Below are positions 1 through 7,096 of a stretch of DNA of 64,000 bases, piece by piece. Below the pieces are notes generated by a model. The model was not told where the DNA came from and ran no database searches. It worked only from the letters and a program-made list of their open reading frames with translations. The DNA is from an uncultured Clostridium sp. (GTDB lineage Bacteria > Bacillota > Clostridia > Clostridiales > Clostridiaceae), in the NCBI GenBank assembly GCA_934746015.1, contig CAKVEW010000013.1, positions 23,260 through 87,259 of the forward strand, read 5' to 3'. The first letter of the stretch is position 1. Each line of letters begins with the position of its first letter. The translations under genes were made by a program, and so were the position numbers.

Positions 1-146
1 ATTATCCCAACTTTATAATTCAAGCAATAAATATTTATTAATAATGCTCTTTAAAATAATCAGGATAAATTATTTTAATAGCAAAATATATATTTGACAT
101 AAAACTTGTCTTTGCCTTATCATATATATTAGTAGTTAATTATTTT

Positions 147-184
147 GTCAGGTAGATATTTTACATACTGCTTTTCTACCTGAC
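147..184. repeat. Inverted repeat, function unknown
   Basis: Arms GTCAGGTAG (about 147-155) and CTACCTGAC (about 176-184) pair perfectly around a loop of about 20 bases. No clear T-run follows on either strand, so it is not called a terminator. It resembles the stem words of the terminators at 4443-4480 and 5280-5318 inside the prophage. The rest of 1-228 shows no gene. Confidence 0.4.
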
Positions 185-228
185 CTCTCTAAAAATTAAA
201 ATTATAAAAATATAATTAATATAAAATA

Positions 229-252
229 GGATTAGCTAATAAAAACTAATCC
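229..252 (-). terminator. Intrinsic terminator of the 93-aa membrane protein gene
   Basis: Stem GGATTAG/CTAATCC followed on the minus strand by TATTTTATATT. It lies 20 bases beyond the stop codon of the gene at 272-553. Confidence 0.6.
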
Positions 253-271
253 TTAAATTTTAAAATTATAT

Positions 272-553
272 TTAATTTTTGCCTTGTCCTAATTTAACTA
301 ATAAGTCATGGATAAAATTAGATCCCCTAGATATTAAAATAGAAGTTAATACTATTCCTAAATAAGGTATTGTACTATTTATTTCAAGTAAGCTTAATAT
401 ATCTAGTCTAACACCAAAACAAATTACTAAGGATGCAATTAAAGCTCCTATCCTATCTATAGATACTTTACCTTGTTGCCAAATCATTTTTAATGTTTCC
501 CACACACTTTCAGCTATTAATGCAACTATTAATATAATAAACAAATTTTCCAT
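272..553 (-). CDS. Holin-like small membrane protein
   Basis: 93 aa with an N-terminal hydrophobic segment (about residues 4-16), a second around 35-48 and a third around 62-75, ending in a short polar tail. The ATG follows a GGAAGGAAT ribosome site. The size and layout resemble holin-like proteins from clostridial phage lysis or bacteriocin regions, but no diagnostic motif was found. It lies outside the prophage boundary at 978, so it is either a chromosomal gene or a remnant of another element to the left. It has its own terminator. Confidence 0.5.
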   Translation of the reverse strand: MENLFIILIVALIAESVWETLKMIWQQGKVSIDRIGALIASLVICFGVRLDILSLLEINSTIPYLGIVLTSILISRGSNFIHDLLVKLGQGKN

Positions 554-690
554 AATACTATTCCTTCCTAATTTAACTATGATTTGTGAAATATTAATTT
601 ATTCCTATATACATCATATTTACGGAATAGAATATTTGTAACTCTTATTCGCACAATAAATTTTCATTTTATTTTTCATTTTATAATTAA

Positions 691-714
691 AAGAACCCTA
701 TTTCTAGAGTTCTT
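691..714 (-). terminator. Intrinsic terminator downstream of the 30-aa peptide gene
   Basis: Stem AAGAACTCT/AGGGTTCTT with one G-T pair, followed by TTTAATT on the minus strand. Confidence 0.55.
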
Positions 715-755
715 AGGCTATACCTTATATTTTCTTTAATCTCTACCAATCTAAA

Positions 756-848
756 TTATATTTCCTTTTCTTTTTTACTGGCTCCCTTAAAAAACACTAA
801 AATTAGTGCTATTCCAATTAACCATGCTGTCAGTATAACAATTAACAT
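756..848 (-). CDS. 30-aa single-span membrane peptide
   Basis: The peptide begins MLIVILTAWLIGIA and ends in a lysine/glutamate-rich tail. One hydrophobic helix covers about residues 2-20. The ATG has a good upstream site (GAGGTGATAATA) and the gene has its own terminator, which supports real expression. A similar peptide (WLIG core, KG-x-KK-E tail) is encoded in the prophage at 26980-27066, where an in-frame TGA interrupts it. Function unknown. Confidence 0.55.
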   Translation of the reverse strand: MLIVILTAWLIGIALILVFFKGASKKEKEI

Positions 849-942
849 TATTATCACCTCTATTTTTTAATGCTATTATTATTCCTCATTAAAAAGAAAA
901 AATACTTTATTTTCCCTTTATAATTTATATTATGATAAAAAG

Positions 943-972
943 AAAAACACTAGGCGTTAACCTAGTGTTTTT
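943..972 (-). terminator. Original rnpB terminator, displaced by prophage insertion
   Basis: A perfect 12-bp stem (AAAAACACTAGG/CCTAGTGTTTTT) with a 6-base loop and a T-run on the minus strand. It lies six bases beyond the left copy of the rnpB 3' end. Without the prophage it would sit directly after rnpB, so it is inferred to be the native terminator. Confidence 0.75.
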
Positions 973-977
973 CATGT

Positions 978-1006
978 ACGAGACAAGCCATAAGCGGAGT
1001 TCTGTA
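978..1006. repeat. attL: left prophage attachment site (orphan 3' end of rnpB)
   Basis: 29 bases matching 38575-38603 except for one position (C at 984, T at 38581). The last 22 bases (985-1006) are identical, so crossover probably occurred there. On the minus strand this is the terminal P1-side segment of RNase P RNA, left behind next to the native terminator. Confidence 0.85.
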
Positions 1007-1339
1007 ATCCATTTTTAGTATATTTAAATCTATTTTTATAAATTTTAAACTATTATAAATAACCAAAACTCAACACTCATAATAATGTCCTATAATTAAC
1101 TATATTTTGCTATTAGCTTGTACATTTTCTTTAATAAGGGAATTTTAAGGGAAAAGGGAAAGTTTTAAATTACTTTTCCTTTTTTCTTATTATAAATACA
1201 ATATTAAAATATAGTAGAAATAATCCATCCTTGATATTATAATTAAACTAGTCAGTATATTAATGTAAGAATTTTATCGGTGGCTCAATACCATAATTCT
1301 ATTTTTATACTGGCTATCTTTATATCTAAAATCATATAT
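1007..1339. other. Intergenic region at the left prophage end
   Basis: No convincing gene. A purine-rich hairpin at about 1143-1185 (GGGAAAAGGGAAAGT facing ACTTTTCC then a T-run, plus strand) could act as a terminator. A 16-codon minus-strand ORF at 1285-1335 has an AAGGTGAATAT ribosome site, but it is too short to call. Confidence 0.4.
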
Positions 1340-1540
1340 TCACCTTCCTTGCTTAATAAAACTATCTATTTCTTTCATAGCAAGAGTTCTAAAGAATTCA
1401 CTTGTTGTTGTTCTCTTAAGATCACAATACTTTTTAATTAAAATCTTTTCCTTTTTATTAACTCTAAACTCAATCCTATCATCTAAAATAATTTCTTTCT
1501 TTCCAAATATAGAATTAAGCAACTCTATTATCTTATTCAC
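1340..1540 (-). CDS. Ribbon-helix-helix type DNA-binding protein
   Basis: 66 aa from a GTG start preceded by GGGGGAG six bases upstream; an upstream TTG gives 74 aa but has no ribosome site. A short strand (RIEFRVNKKEK) is followed by two helices with TTTSEFFRTLA between, the layout of MetJ/Arc-type RHH or DUF1778-like antitoxins. It lies downstream of a 50-aa gene, separated by a palindromic operator-like sequence. It could be an antitoxin, a plasmid-type copy regulator or a simple autorepressor. No partner toxin is recognisable. Confidence 0.6.
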   Translation of the reverse strand: MNKIIELLNSIFGKKEIILDDRIEFRVNKKEKILIKKYCDLKRTTTSEFFRTLAMKEIDSFIKQGR

Positions 1541-1594
1541 TCTACTCTCCCCCACTTCTTTCAACTCAAATTTTGATACTTTTTTAAAAGGCTT

Positions 1595-1621
1595 GTCCGT
1601 ACATATCCGTACTGTACGGAC
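1595..1621. promoter_or_regulatory. Putative RHH operator (inverted and direct CCGTAC repeats)
   Basis: GTCCGTAC (1595-1602) and GTACGGAC (1614-1621) form a perfect 8-bp inverted repeat. A third CCGTAC copy lies between them at 1608-1613, tandem with the left arm. Closely spaced short repeats of this kind are typical RHH binding sites. It sits just upstream of the RHH gene. Confidence 0.6.
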
Positions 1622-1629
1622 TATAAACT

Positions 1630-1782
1630 CTACTTAATAAGCTTTGGTAGTGGTGTAATACCAAATAATATATCTTTTATAGTTGCTCCAGGATTACTAT
1701 GTTCTAAAAGCTTTTTGTATAGTAATAAATCTTTTTCTTTAGTCTTAGAAAACTCTACAACTATTCTTAATCTTTCTGCCAT
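1630..1782 (-). CDS. 50-aa hypothetical protein
   Basis: Starts MAERLRIVVEFSK after an excellent AGGAGGTGTCATTG site. A beta strand-like segment is followed by a helix (TKEKDLLLYKKLLEHS) and a C-terminal proline-containing tail, a pattern seen in tiny plasmid or phage regulators. It precedes the RHH gene and probably shares a transcript with it across the palindrome at 1595-1621. Function unknown. Confidence 0.55.
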   Translation of the reverse strand: MAERLRIVVEFSKTKEKDLLLYKKLLEHSNPGATIKDILFGITPLPKLIK

Positions 1783-1889
1783 CAATGACACCTCCTAAAA
1801 TTGTTCTATGGTAACATTGTATTCAGATGATATTCATTGTAGAACATCTATATTTAAAATATAATAAAATATAGATAAATTAAAGTGAG

Positions 1890-2246
1890 GTGATTATTAT
1901 AAAAGAAGATATTATTAAATTAGAAATAAATATTCCTAGTAATGAAGTTAAAGACTTTATTATTGAAGTTGCTTCTATAATAAATAATCAGTCTAAAAAA
2001 GCTAATAATATTCAAAGCCAACCAATTATATTAAATAACAAAATAGATACCGAACTATTAACTGTTTCTGAAGTAGCTCGTAAATTAAAAGTTAATACCG
2101 ATTATGTTTATAACCTTATAAAAAGTGGTAATTTACGAGCTTTAAAACTAGGCTCACTAAAAATAAGATCTACTGAATTAGATAGATTTCTTAAATATGC
2201 TGAGGGAAAAGACTTTAGTGATTTAAATAATATAACAGAGCTTTAA
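1890..2246 (+). CDS. Excisionase-family helix-turn-helix protein
   Basis: Residues about 55-105 carry an excisionase/MerR-like winged HTH: LLTVSEVARKLKVN, then YVYNLIKSGNLRALKLGS, then ELDRFLKYAEGKDFSDLNN. The first 50 residues are a separate region with no recognised motif. The domain is closely similar to the product of 35756-35980, including the DF(S/T)DL(N/D)NI tail, so the prophage has two paralogues at opposite ends. The GTG used here overlaps its GAGGTG ribosome-site sequence; an ATT or ATA six or more bases downstream is better spaced. Transcribed opposite to its neighbours, with a TATAAT-like -10 just upstream. Confidence 0.7.
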   Translation: MIIIKEDIIKLEINIPSNEVKDFIIEVASIINNQSKKANNIQSQPIILNNKIDTELLTVSEVARKLKVNTDYVYNLIKSGNLRALKLGSLKIRSTELDRFLKYAEGKDFSDLNNITEL

Positions 2247-2275
2247 AGTTTTTCATATTAAAAAAGAGCTAGTGA

Positions 2276-2497
2276 TCACACTAACTCTTTTACTACTCTC
2301 ATGCTCCTTAGAGAACCATTTATCATTTGAATATATCCCTCATTCTGCAATACTTTTATATGCCTATGTACAGTAGCTGAAGATTTTAATCCAGCAATAT
2401 CACATATTTCTCTTACTGTAGGAGAAATTCCTTCCTTATTTATATATTCATTAATCATATTCAATATTTCATGTTGTCTTTCTGTCATAATTCCCAC
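2276..2497 (-). CDS. LexA-type DNA-binding domain protein lacking the S24 peptidase domain
   Basis: 73 aa matching only the N-terminal winged-helix domain of LexA: TERQHEILNMINEY, then ISPTVREICDIAGLKSSATVHRHIKVLQNEGYI. Complete LexA is about 200 aa with a C-terminal self-cleaving peptidase; here the stop comes after the wing. Such a protein could bind SOS boxes but would not be destroyed by RecA-stimulated autocleavage. It is the second gene of an operon whose promoter contains an SOS box (2805-2818), so it may autorepress or shut SOS genes down after induction. The start has only a modest GGGTGGG-like site. Confidence 0.8.
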   Translation of the reverse strand: MGIMTERQHEILNMINEYINKEGISPTVREICDIAGLKSSATVHRHIKVLQNEGYIQMINGSLRSMRVVKELV

Positions 2498-2508
2498 CCT
2501 TTGTTAAT

Positions 2509-2766
2509 TTAAATTTTAAATAGAATCCATTTATAAGACTTACTATCATATTTCACTTCAAAAATTTTTTCCACACCATTAATACAGCTGCTGCAAGTAA
2601 ACTTCTCCATAATAGAGCCTGCTAGTCTTTCTTGTTCTGCCTTTAATATCATATCTACTTTAATAACTTTATCCCAATCTTCTTCTAATTTAAATCTAAT
2701 AGGATTTATAGATCCATCTTTATTAAACCATGCTATCATTTGTATTGGTTTCGCTACAACTTTCAA
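2509..2766 (-). CDS. 85-aa protein of an SOS-controlled operon
   Basis: Starts at a TTG with GAGGAGTG nine bases upstream (product begins with K-V-V-A-K-P-I-Q-M-I-A-W-F); a longer frame upstream has no ribosome site. It contains a CSSC motif (about residues 58-61) and ends in a hydrophobic strand. I recall similar small proteins beside error-prone UvrX/DinB-type polymerases in Firmicutes, but no polymerase gene is present here. Function unknown; probably DNA-damage linked because of its promoter. Confidence 0.6.
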   Translation of the reverse strand: MKVVAKPIQMIAWFNKDGSINPIRFKLEEDWDKVIKVDMILKAEQERLAGSIMEKFTCSSCINGVEKIFEVKYDSKSYKWILFKI

Positions 2767-2797
2767 GAATATCACTCCTCTGGTAATTCTTAATAAA

Positions 2798-2826
2798 ATT
2801 ATAGCGAACAAACGTTCTTTTGTAAA
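2798..2826 (-). promoter_or_regulatory. SOS-regulated promoter with LexA box in the spacer
   Basis: On the minus strand, -35 TTTACA (2826-2821) and -10 TATAAT (2803-2798) are separated by exactly 17 bases. The spacer contains AGAACGTTTGTTCG (2805-2818), a perfect GAAC-N4-GTTC box of the Bacillus/Clostridium LexA type. Binding there would block the promoter. Confidence 0.85.
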
Positions 2827-2866
2827 GTATAAAAATACCTAGAAATAACTCTAGGCACTTTTCAAA

Positions 2867-3958
2867 CTAATTATTACAATTTTTTATAACAAACTTAGGT
2901 ATCTTATCAACAAATATATTGTATGGTAGATATTCATCATATCTCAATCTACCTATTATAATACAAGGATGTATATCTAGCATTTCTGCAAACTTTTCAA
3001 TTTCTATATAACTACTATACATACCTTTATTTATGAAATCCCTATATCTTTCTTCTGGTATCAAAATTTCTTTTGCTAATAAATCTACTTTTCTTTCTTC
3101 TTCATCACTACAATTTATATATGAAAATTCTTCACTTTCATCAATTACAATATGACCTAACTCGTGAAATAAAGTGAACCAAAATGTATCTGCATATTTT
3201 CGCCTTACGCTAAGTTGAATTATTAGTTTATTCTTTTTATTATTTAAAAACGTTACCCCATGAATTCCAGTTCCTTTTATATGGTTAGCTACAACTAGTG
3301 CTATACCACAACTTGCAAGCAATTCTACCAACTCAGTATAAAACACCGAAGCATCATATCTAGTTAATGACCTTATTTTACTTAGAGAGTTTATAAGTTT
3401 TTTTCTGTTAAACTTTTCTGTTTCTATTTCCTTAGATTGTATTTCTGCGATTCTTATCCATGCAGCTAATGATAATTCATTTTCATTTGATATATTTGCT
3501 TTTCTAAATGCACAATTAACTTTTGGTATATAATTCAAATCACTTACACCAAAAAAGCTTCTTAAATTCTTAATTTTTTCATCAATCTTTCTAGTAGTCT
3601 CTACATAACCCTGTTTAGCTAATTCTGAGTAAGGTATATCTTTTACTATTTCTTCTTCATTTTCATTAATTACTATTGGATTCATTTTTTTTAAAGCACA
3701 TCTATACTCATTTTCTAAATTTAGCCAAAAGAATGAATCAATCCCCAATACATACTCTAATTTTTGAGCAAATTCTCTTGATATTTCTGACTTACCTTTA
3801 ATTATAAAACTTAAATGTTTTGTACTTACACCTAATCTTTCTGCAAGTTCCTTCTGAGACATATCTAATTCATCAATAATTTCTTTTAATGTTTCACCTG
3901 GTGGAATTGGAATTGGAGATACATACTCTCTTGGTATAATTTTTTCATTATTACTCAT
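2867..3958 (-). CDS. higA: HigA-type antitoxin fused to an ImmA/IrrE-like metallopeptidase domain
   Basis: 363 aa. An XRE helix-turn-helix at about residues 22-75 (MSQKELAERLGVSTKHLSFIIKG) has the usual HigA lead-in PPGETLKEIIDE. The C-terminal half carries the zinc-metallopeptidase signature HELGH (H265-H269) of the COG2856/ImmA family. The start overlaps the end of the toxin gene by 8 bp, so the two are translationally coupled. Known HigA proteins repress their own operon; the fused peptidase could link antitoxin turnover to a stress signal, but that is inference. It is lysogeny cargo at the left prophage end. Confidence 0.85.
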   Translation of the reverse strand: MSNNEKIIPREYVSPIPIPPGETLKEIIDELDMSQKELAERLGVSTKHLSFIIKGKSEISREFAQKLEYVLGIDSFFWLNLENEYRCALKKMNPIVINENEEEIVKDIPYSELAKQGYVETTRKIDEKIKNLRSFFGVSDLNYIPKVNCAFRKANISNENELSLAAWIRIAEIQSKEIETEKFNRKKLINSLSKIRSLTRYDASVFYTELVELLASCGIALVVANHIKGTGIHGVTFLNNKKNKLIIQLSVRRKYADTFWFTLFHELGHIVIDESEEFSYINCSDEEERKVDLLAKEILIPEERYRDFINKGMYSSYIEIEKFAEMLDIHPCIIIGRLRYDEYLPYNIFVDKIPKFVIKNCNN

Positions 3959-4286
3959 AATGTTTGCTCACCTCCTGAACCATCACTACAGATATAGCCT
4001 TAAAATCATTTTCCCAATCAGGTTGACCTTCTGCATCTGCTGGATAAAAAATTAACCTATATTGATCTATTATGTCTAATGCATACATCCCATCATAATT
4101 TCCTTTTAATTTGTGTATTCTTAAGCAGTTATAAGTAGTATTAAACAAATCTAAGTTAGGAGCCTTAGATAACCACTGTAATCTCTGAAATAATTTTTTT
4201 GCAACTTTACTCCCTAGTTTCTTAGTCGCAAAAGTATTATTATTGCACAATTTTTCTGTATTTTTATCGCTATACCCTATTAACAT
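3951..4286 (-). CDS. higB: HigB-like RelE-family toxin (predicted mRNA interferase)
   Basis: 111 aa from an ATG (product begins MLIGYSDKNTEKL). An in-frame GTG at 4313 would add nine residues without a ribosome site. The layout matches HigB: an N-terminal helix, then KKLFQRLQWLSKAPNLDLF, CLRIHKLKGNYDGMYALDI and a strand QYRLIFYP. Family members cleave mRNA on the ribosome. It is the first gene of the pair, the usual order for higBA. The GGGGGAG site is about 13 bases upstream, longer than ideal. Confidence 0.8.
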   Translation of the reverse strand: MLIGYSDKNTEKLCNNNTFATKKLGSKVAKKLFQRLQWLSKAPNLDLFNTTYNCLRIHKLKGNYDGMYALDIIDQYRLIFYPADAEGQPDWENDFKAISVVMVQEVSKHYE

Positions 4287-4314
4287 TATATACCAAATTC
4301 TCCCCCTTGTCACT

Positions 4315-4345
4315 AATATTATTTACCTATTTGGTAAATAATATT
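4315..4345. promoter_or_regulatory. Palindromic operator of higBA
   Basis: Perfect 13-bp inverted repeat (AATATTATTTACC, 5-base spacer, GGTAAATAATATT) directly upstream of the toxin gene. Its position and symmetry fit autoregulation by HigA or the HigBA complex. The rest of 4346-4440 shows nothing definite. Confidence 0.75.
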
Positions 4346-4442
4346 CATAAATTGAAATATCTAAGTTATTTACATTTTATATTTCACAAAGTTATTTGTC
4401 AATTTTTATCATTTATAGTAATTTTTTATTAATTGAAGTAAA

Positions 4443-4480
4443 CAAAAAAGACTAGTAAGTATTTCTACCTACTAGCCTTA
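4443..4480 (-). terminator. Terminator downstream of the 230-aa membrane protein
   Basis: Stem GCTAGTAGGTAGAAATACTTACTAGT, then TTTTTTG on the minus strand. It is similar in sequence to the terminator at 5280-5318. Confidence 0.8.
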
Positions 4481-4535
4481 AAATTACCTATTCATAGTTA
4501 CATTTTTTTAATATAACTCCTTGCTCCATCTATAT

Positions 4536-5228
4536 CTAATGTTTATTCCTCTTAAATTCTTCTATTTTTGCATTAAAAATTTCATTATACATTTTATCAT
4601 TTTTTTTAACTGCTTCTTTGTATGATTTTCTTATTAATATAGCTTTACATAAATTTATAATCATTGAGGGTAATAATAAAAATAGAATTAAGCCTTCTTT
4701 TTTTATTACTTTTACAATTGAAATATATAAAACGCTTATAATAAGAGAAATAAAAATAGTAGACATTGTTTCATTTTTACTAGAAGCCCAAAAATTTATA
4801 CGATCATTTAAAACGAAATTTAATTTTAATGGATTAAACTTTGTTTTAATAATATTCGATGATTTTATCATTACCTCTTCTAAGTTTTCATCCTTAACAC
4901 TAATAAACTCACTTTCTTGAATGCATTTATTAAAAATGTTCCTTCTATGTACAATAGGTAATTTTGTATAATTTATATTTCTACTTTCACAATATTCTAT
5001 TATAAAATCTTCATTAACAAAAAATATTTCTTCCTTCGTAAATATAATAAATTCATACATGGAATTTCTAATTTCTTTTAACATTTTTATAATAATAATA
5101 GAATTTATGAAACTTATTATAATTATAATTACAAAATTTTTAATATCTTCACTAAACTCATTTTTCATTAAAATATTTAGAAATATAGTTATAAATATAG
5201 TTATAAATTGATAATTAGTTGTATTCAT
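4536..5228 (-). CDS. Prophage membrane protein, unknown function
   Basis: 230 aa. Two hydrophobic segments at the N-terminus (about 7-22 and 30-48), a soluble middle part with several charged helices, then two more spans (about 158-178 and 182-198) and a lysine-rich tail. The ATG follows AAAGGGGGGAGAGA. It has its own strong terminator and lies beyond the lysis genes, the usual place for lysogenic-conversion cargo. No family motif recognised; it could act at the membrane in host change or superinfection exclusion. Confidence 0.6.
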   Translation of the reverse strand: MNTTNYQFITIFITIFLNILMKNEFSEDIKNFVIIIIISFINSIIIIKMLKEIRNSMYEFIIFTKEEIFFVNEDFIIEYCESRNINYTKLPIVHRRNIFNKCIQESEFISVKDENLEEVMIKSSNIIKTKFNPLKLNFVLNDRINFWASSKNETMSTIFISLIISVLYISIVKVIKKEGLILFLLLPSMIINLCKAILIRKSYKEAVKKNDKMYNEIFNAKIEEFKRNKH

Positions 5229-5279
5229 TCTCTCCCCCCTTTAATTGTTTTATCGATATAATTAATTAAATCTTTATAA

Positions 5280-5318
5280 AAAAAGGCTAGTAAGTAAGAT
5301 TTCTCCTACCTACTAGCC
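5280..5318 (-). terminator. Terminator of the lysis module
   Basis: Arms GGCTAGTAGGTAGG and CTTACTTACTAGCC with a T-run on the minus strand, immediately after the endolysin stop codon. Confidence 0.85.
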
Positions 5319-5324
5319 AAAATA

Positions 5325-6140
5325 CTATAACTTGCCTATAAACTTTAATACTTCTTTTACTGTTTCATATCTATTAGATCCAGCTATATATTTAGTAGTA
5401 TATCCACTAAATCCAACTGGAGTAGCATTTCCACCTACTGCAATTATATTTTCTGCCACGCCTTTATAATTAAATGGTAATGTTGCATCTATACAAGGAC
5501 ATTGTAAGTAATCTGCTAAATACTCTGCTGCTCTTTTATCTACTTGATTACAATAACAAACTAAATTTTTCATATCATATTCCACCTTTTCAACTTTACT
5601 ATTTACTTTTTTATTTAATATTCCAGATACAATACAATCTGCATATTTTTGAGCATTATATTTACTACAATCACTAGCATTACTTATAAAGAAACATTCT
5701 ACCAATAATGCTGGTACATTAGATAATCCATACAATCCTACTAATGCTAAATCTTCACAACCATTTTTAAACCCTCTATTAGCTAGATTAAATTCTTTTG
5801 ATATATTATTACAAATTCGAATACACATATCCTTACAAAGATTATCACCCCACACTTCTACTCCTGTAGCTTCTTTATTAGATACTGCATTAATATGAAT
5901 TGAAATAGATTGAACTGGATTTATACTAATGATTCTATTAACTCTATAATTTAATGATTCTTCCATTGTGTTAGCATAATCTAGTTGTATAGGATAAACT
6001 ATATGCCCTTCTTTTCTTAAACCCTGTACTACTAAATTACCTATCTCTCTAGTTAGCTTTTCTTCTACAAGATTGTTTCCTCTAGCCCCAGTATCTCCGC
6101 CACTTAAGGTGTGCCCAAAATCTACTGTATAAACTGACAT
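5325..6140 (-). CDS. Endolysin: N-acetylmuramoyl-L-alanine amidase (Amidase_3) with cell-wall-binding C-terminus
   Basis: 271 aa. The N-terminal Amidase_3 domain (about 1-175) shows the zinc ligands H10, E26 and H82 and the catalytic E148 (LLVECFF). The C-terminal part (about 190-271) resembles a CWB2-like module (IIAVGG, then SGYTTKYIAGSNRYETV). It cuts the amide bond between MurNAc and L-alanine to release progeny. It follows holin genes and precedes a strong terminator. An internal ribosome site at 5582-5589 followed by ATG at codon 190 predicts a separate 82-aa C-terminal product, as established for clostridial endolysins CD27L and CTP1L. Confidence 0.92.
   Translation of the reverse strand: MSVYTVDFGHTLSGGDTGARGNNLVEEKLTREIGNLVVQGLRKEGHIVYPIQLDYANTMEESLNYRVNRIISINPVQSISIHINAVSNKEATGVEVWGDNLCKDMCIRICNNISKEFNLANRGFKNGCEDLALVGLYGLSNVPALLVECFFISNASDCSKYNAQKYADCIVSGILNKKVNSKVEKVEYDMKNLVCYCNQVDKRAAEYLADYLQCPCIDATLPFNYKGVAENIIAVGGNATPVGFSGYTTKYIAGSNRYETVKEVLKFIGKL
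5571..5589 (-). promoter_or_regulatory. Internal ribosome-binding site and start codon within the endolysin gene
   Basis: AAAGGTGG (5589-5582) lies 8 bases before an in-frame ATG (5573-5571, codon 190), exactly at the linker between amidase and binding domain. It predicts an 82-aa product from 5573 to 5325. Confidence 0.7.
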
Positions 6141-6162
6141 ATTACCATTCCTTTCGTTCTAA

Positions 6163-6193
6163 AATAAAAGGAGCAAGATTACTCCTGCTCCTT
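6163..6193 (-). terminator. Terminator overlapping the end of the holin gene
   Basis: Stem AAGGAGCA/TGCTCCTT followed by TTATTTT on the minus strand. It lies between the holin and endolysin genes and may lower endolysin expression relative to holin. Confidence 0.65.
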
Positions 6194-6472
6194 AGCTCTA
6201 CTTATTTGTTTAGCTGTTTGATTAATTCCTACAGCAACTCCCCAGCATAAAATACCTTGTAAAATTGCATTTATAGCTGCTTCATACATAACTTTATATT
6301 CTCCATTAATTAGATTTAATAATACTGCAAAAGTTATAGCAAATAGCATAAGTATTACTGTAATATAGTTATCCTTTACTTTTTCTAACCTCTTTAGGAA
6401 TATTCCTATAACATAAATAGCAGCTACCAATATTAATAAATTCTCTGGTATAAAAGTTAATAAATTTTCCAT
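6179..6472 (-). CDS. Phage holin
   Basis: 97 aa with three likely membrane spans (about 8-25, 36-55 and 66-86), a charged loop RLEKVKDN and a charged C-terminal tail with KQISRAKEQE. This is the layout of small class I holins next to clostridial endolysins. The ATG follows GGGAGAGATGTAAAC. Holin triggering forms the membrane lesion that lets the amidase reach the wall. Exact holin family not certain. Confidence 0.75.
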   Translation of the reverse strand: MENLLTFIPENLLILVAAIYVIGIFLKRLEKVKDNYITVILMLFAITFAVLLNLINGEYKVMYEAAINAILQGILCWGVAVGINQTAKQISRAKEQE

Positions 6473-6474
6473 GT

Positions 6475-6714
6475 TTACATCTCTCCCTTTTCTTTTAAAA
6501 CTTTATCTAATTTAACATCCATATGATCTACTTTTTTAACTAAGTTTTCTGTTAAAATTCTATTACTTGTACTTAATTCCTCATTTGTTTTAGTAACTCT
6601 ATCTAATGTCATTTCAACCCTTGGCCATATCTTTTTATACATAAACCAAATAAGTAAAATACATAAAGCTACTGGAAAAACAAACGTATTAAATAAATTA
6701 GTTATTTCATTCAT
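6475..6714 (-). CDS. UviB/BhlA-like holin-associated protein
   Basis: 79 aa: one N-terminal transmembrane helix (about 8-26, FVFPVALCILLIWFMYKKIW) followed by a long amphipathic coiled coil (RVTKTNEELSTSNRILTENLVKKVDHMDVKLDKVL). This matches the UviB/BhlA family of bacteriocin-associated holin-like peptides. It is 2 bp from the holin gene and likely co-translated with it. ATG with AAGGTGTAAG site. Confidence 0.8.
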   Translation of the reverse strand: MNEITNLFNTFVFPVALCILLIWFMYKKIWPRVEMTLDRVTKTNEELSTSNRILTENLVKKVDHMDVKLDKVLKEKGEM

Positions 6715-6732
6715 CTTACACCTTCTTTAATA

Positions 6733-6756
6733 TAAAAAGAGCCTATGTATAAGCCC
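6733..6756 (-). terminator. Intrinsic terminator at the end of the tail operon
   Basis: Stem GGGCTTA/TAGGCTC with two G-T pairs, then TTTTTATA on the minus strand, downstream of the 82-aa gene. Confidence 0.55.
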
Positions 6757-6834
6757 TTCCATTTATTTTCGTATTATTTTTTTATAAGCTAGTTCTCAAT
6801 AATTACCTTTTCAAATTTAAACAATCCTCAATTC

Positions 6835-7083
6835 TTAAAAAATATTTATAGGCTTATTTTGATACTCCTCTTTTAACACTATTTGTTGTTTTTCTAAGTC
6901 AACCCTATATTTACTAGCACCACTTAGTACATTTATATCATACTCTATAACCGCTTTTATGCAGTAGCTCATTACATCTAAATGCCTTTCATAAAAAGCA
7001 TTTTCAAAGCTTATTTCATCTTCAAATATACCTTCTATATTCCCAGTATTTTTTGAAAAGAAAACTGTCATTTTTTTATCCAT
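6835..7083 (-). CDS. 82-aa tail-end hypothetical protein
   Basis: Short soluble protein (starts MDKKMTVFFSKNTGNIEGIF) between the large tail protein and the lysis genes. It is coupled closely to the tail gene (13 bp) with an AGGATAATAAC site. Small proteins in this position are often XkdX-like or tail accessory proteins, but no XkdX motif is visible. Function unknown. Confidence 0.6.
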   Translation of the reverse strand: MDKKMTVFFSKNTGNIEGIFEDEISFENAFYERHLDVMSYCIKAVIEYDINVLSGASKYRVDLEKQQIVLKEEYQNKPINIF

Positions 7084-7096
7084 GTTATTATCCTCC

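Noticed and set aside
978..1006. Second rnpB gene
   Set aside because: Only the last 29 bases are present; it is the attL remnant.
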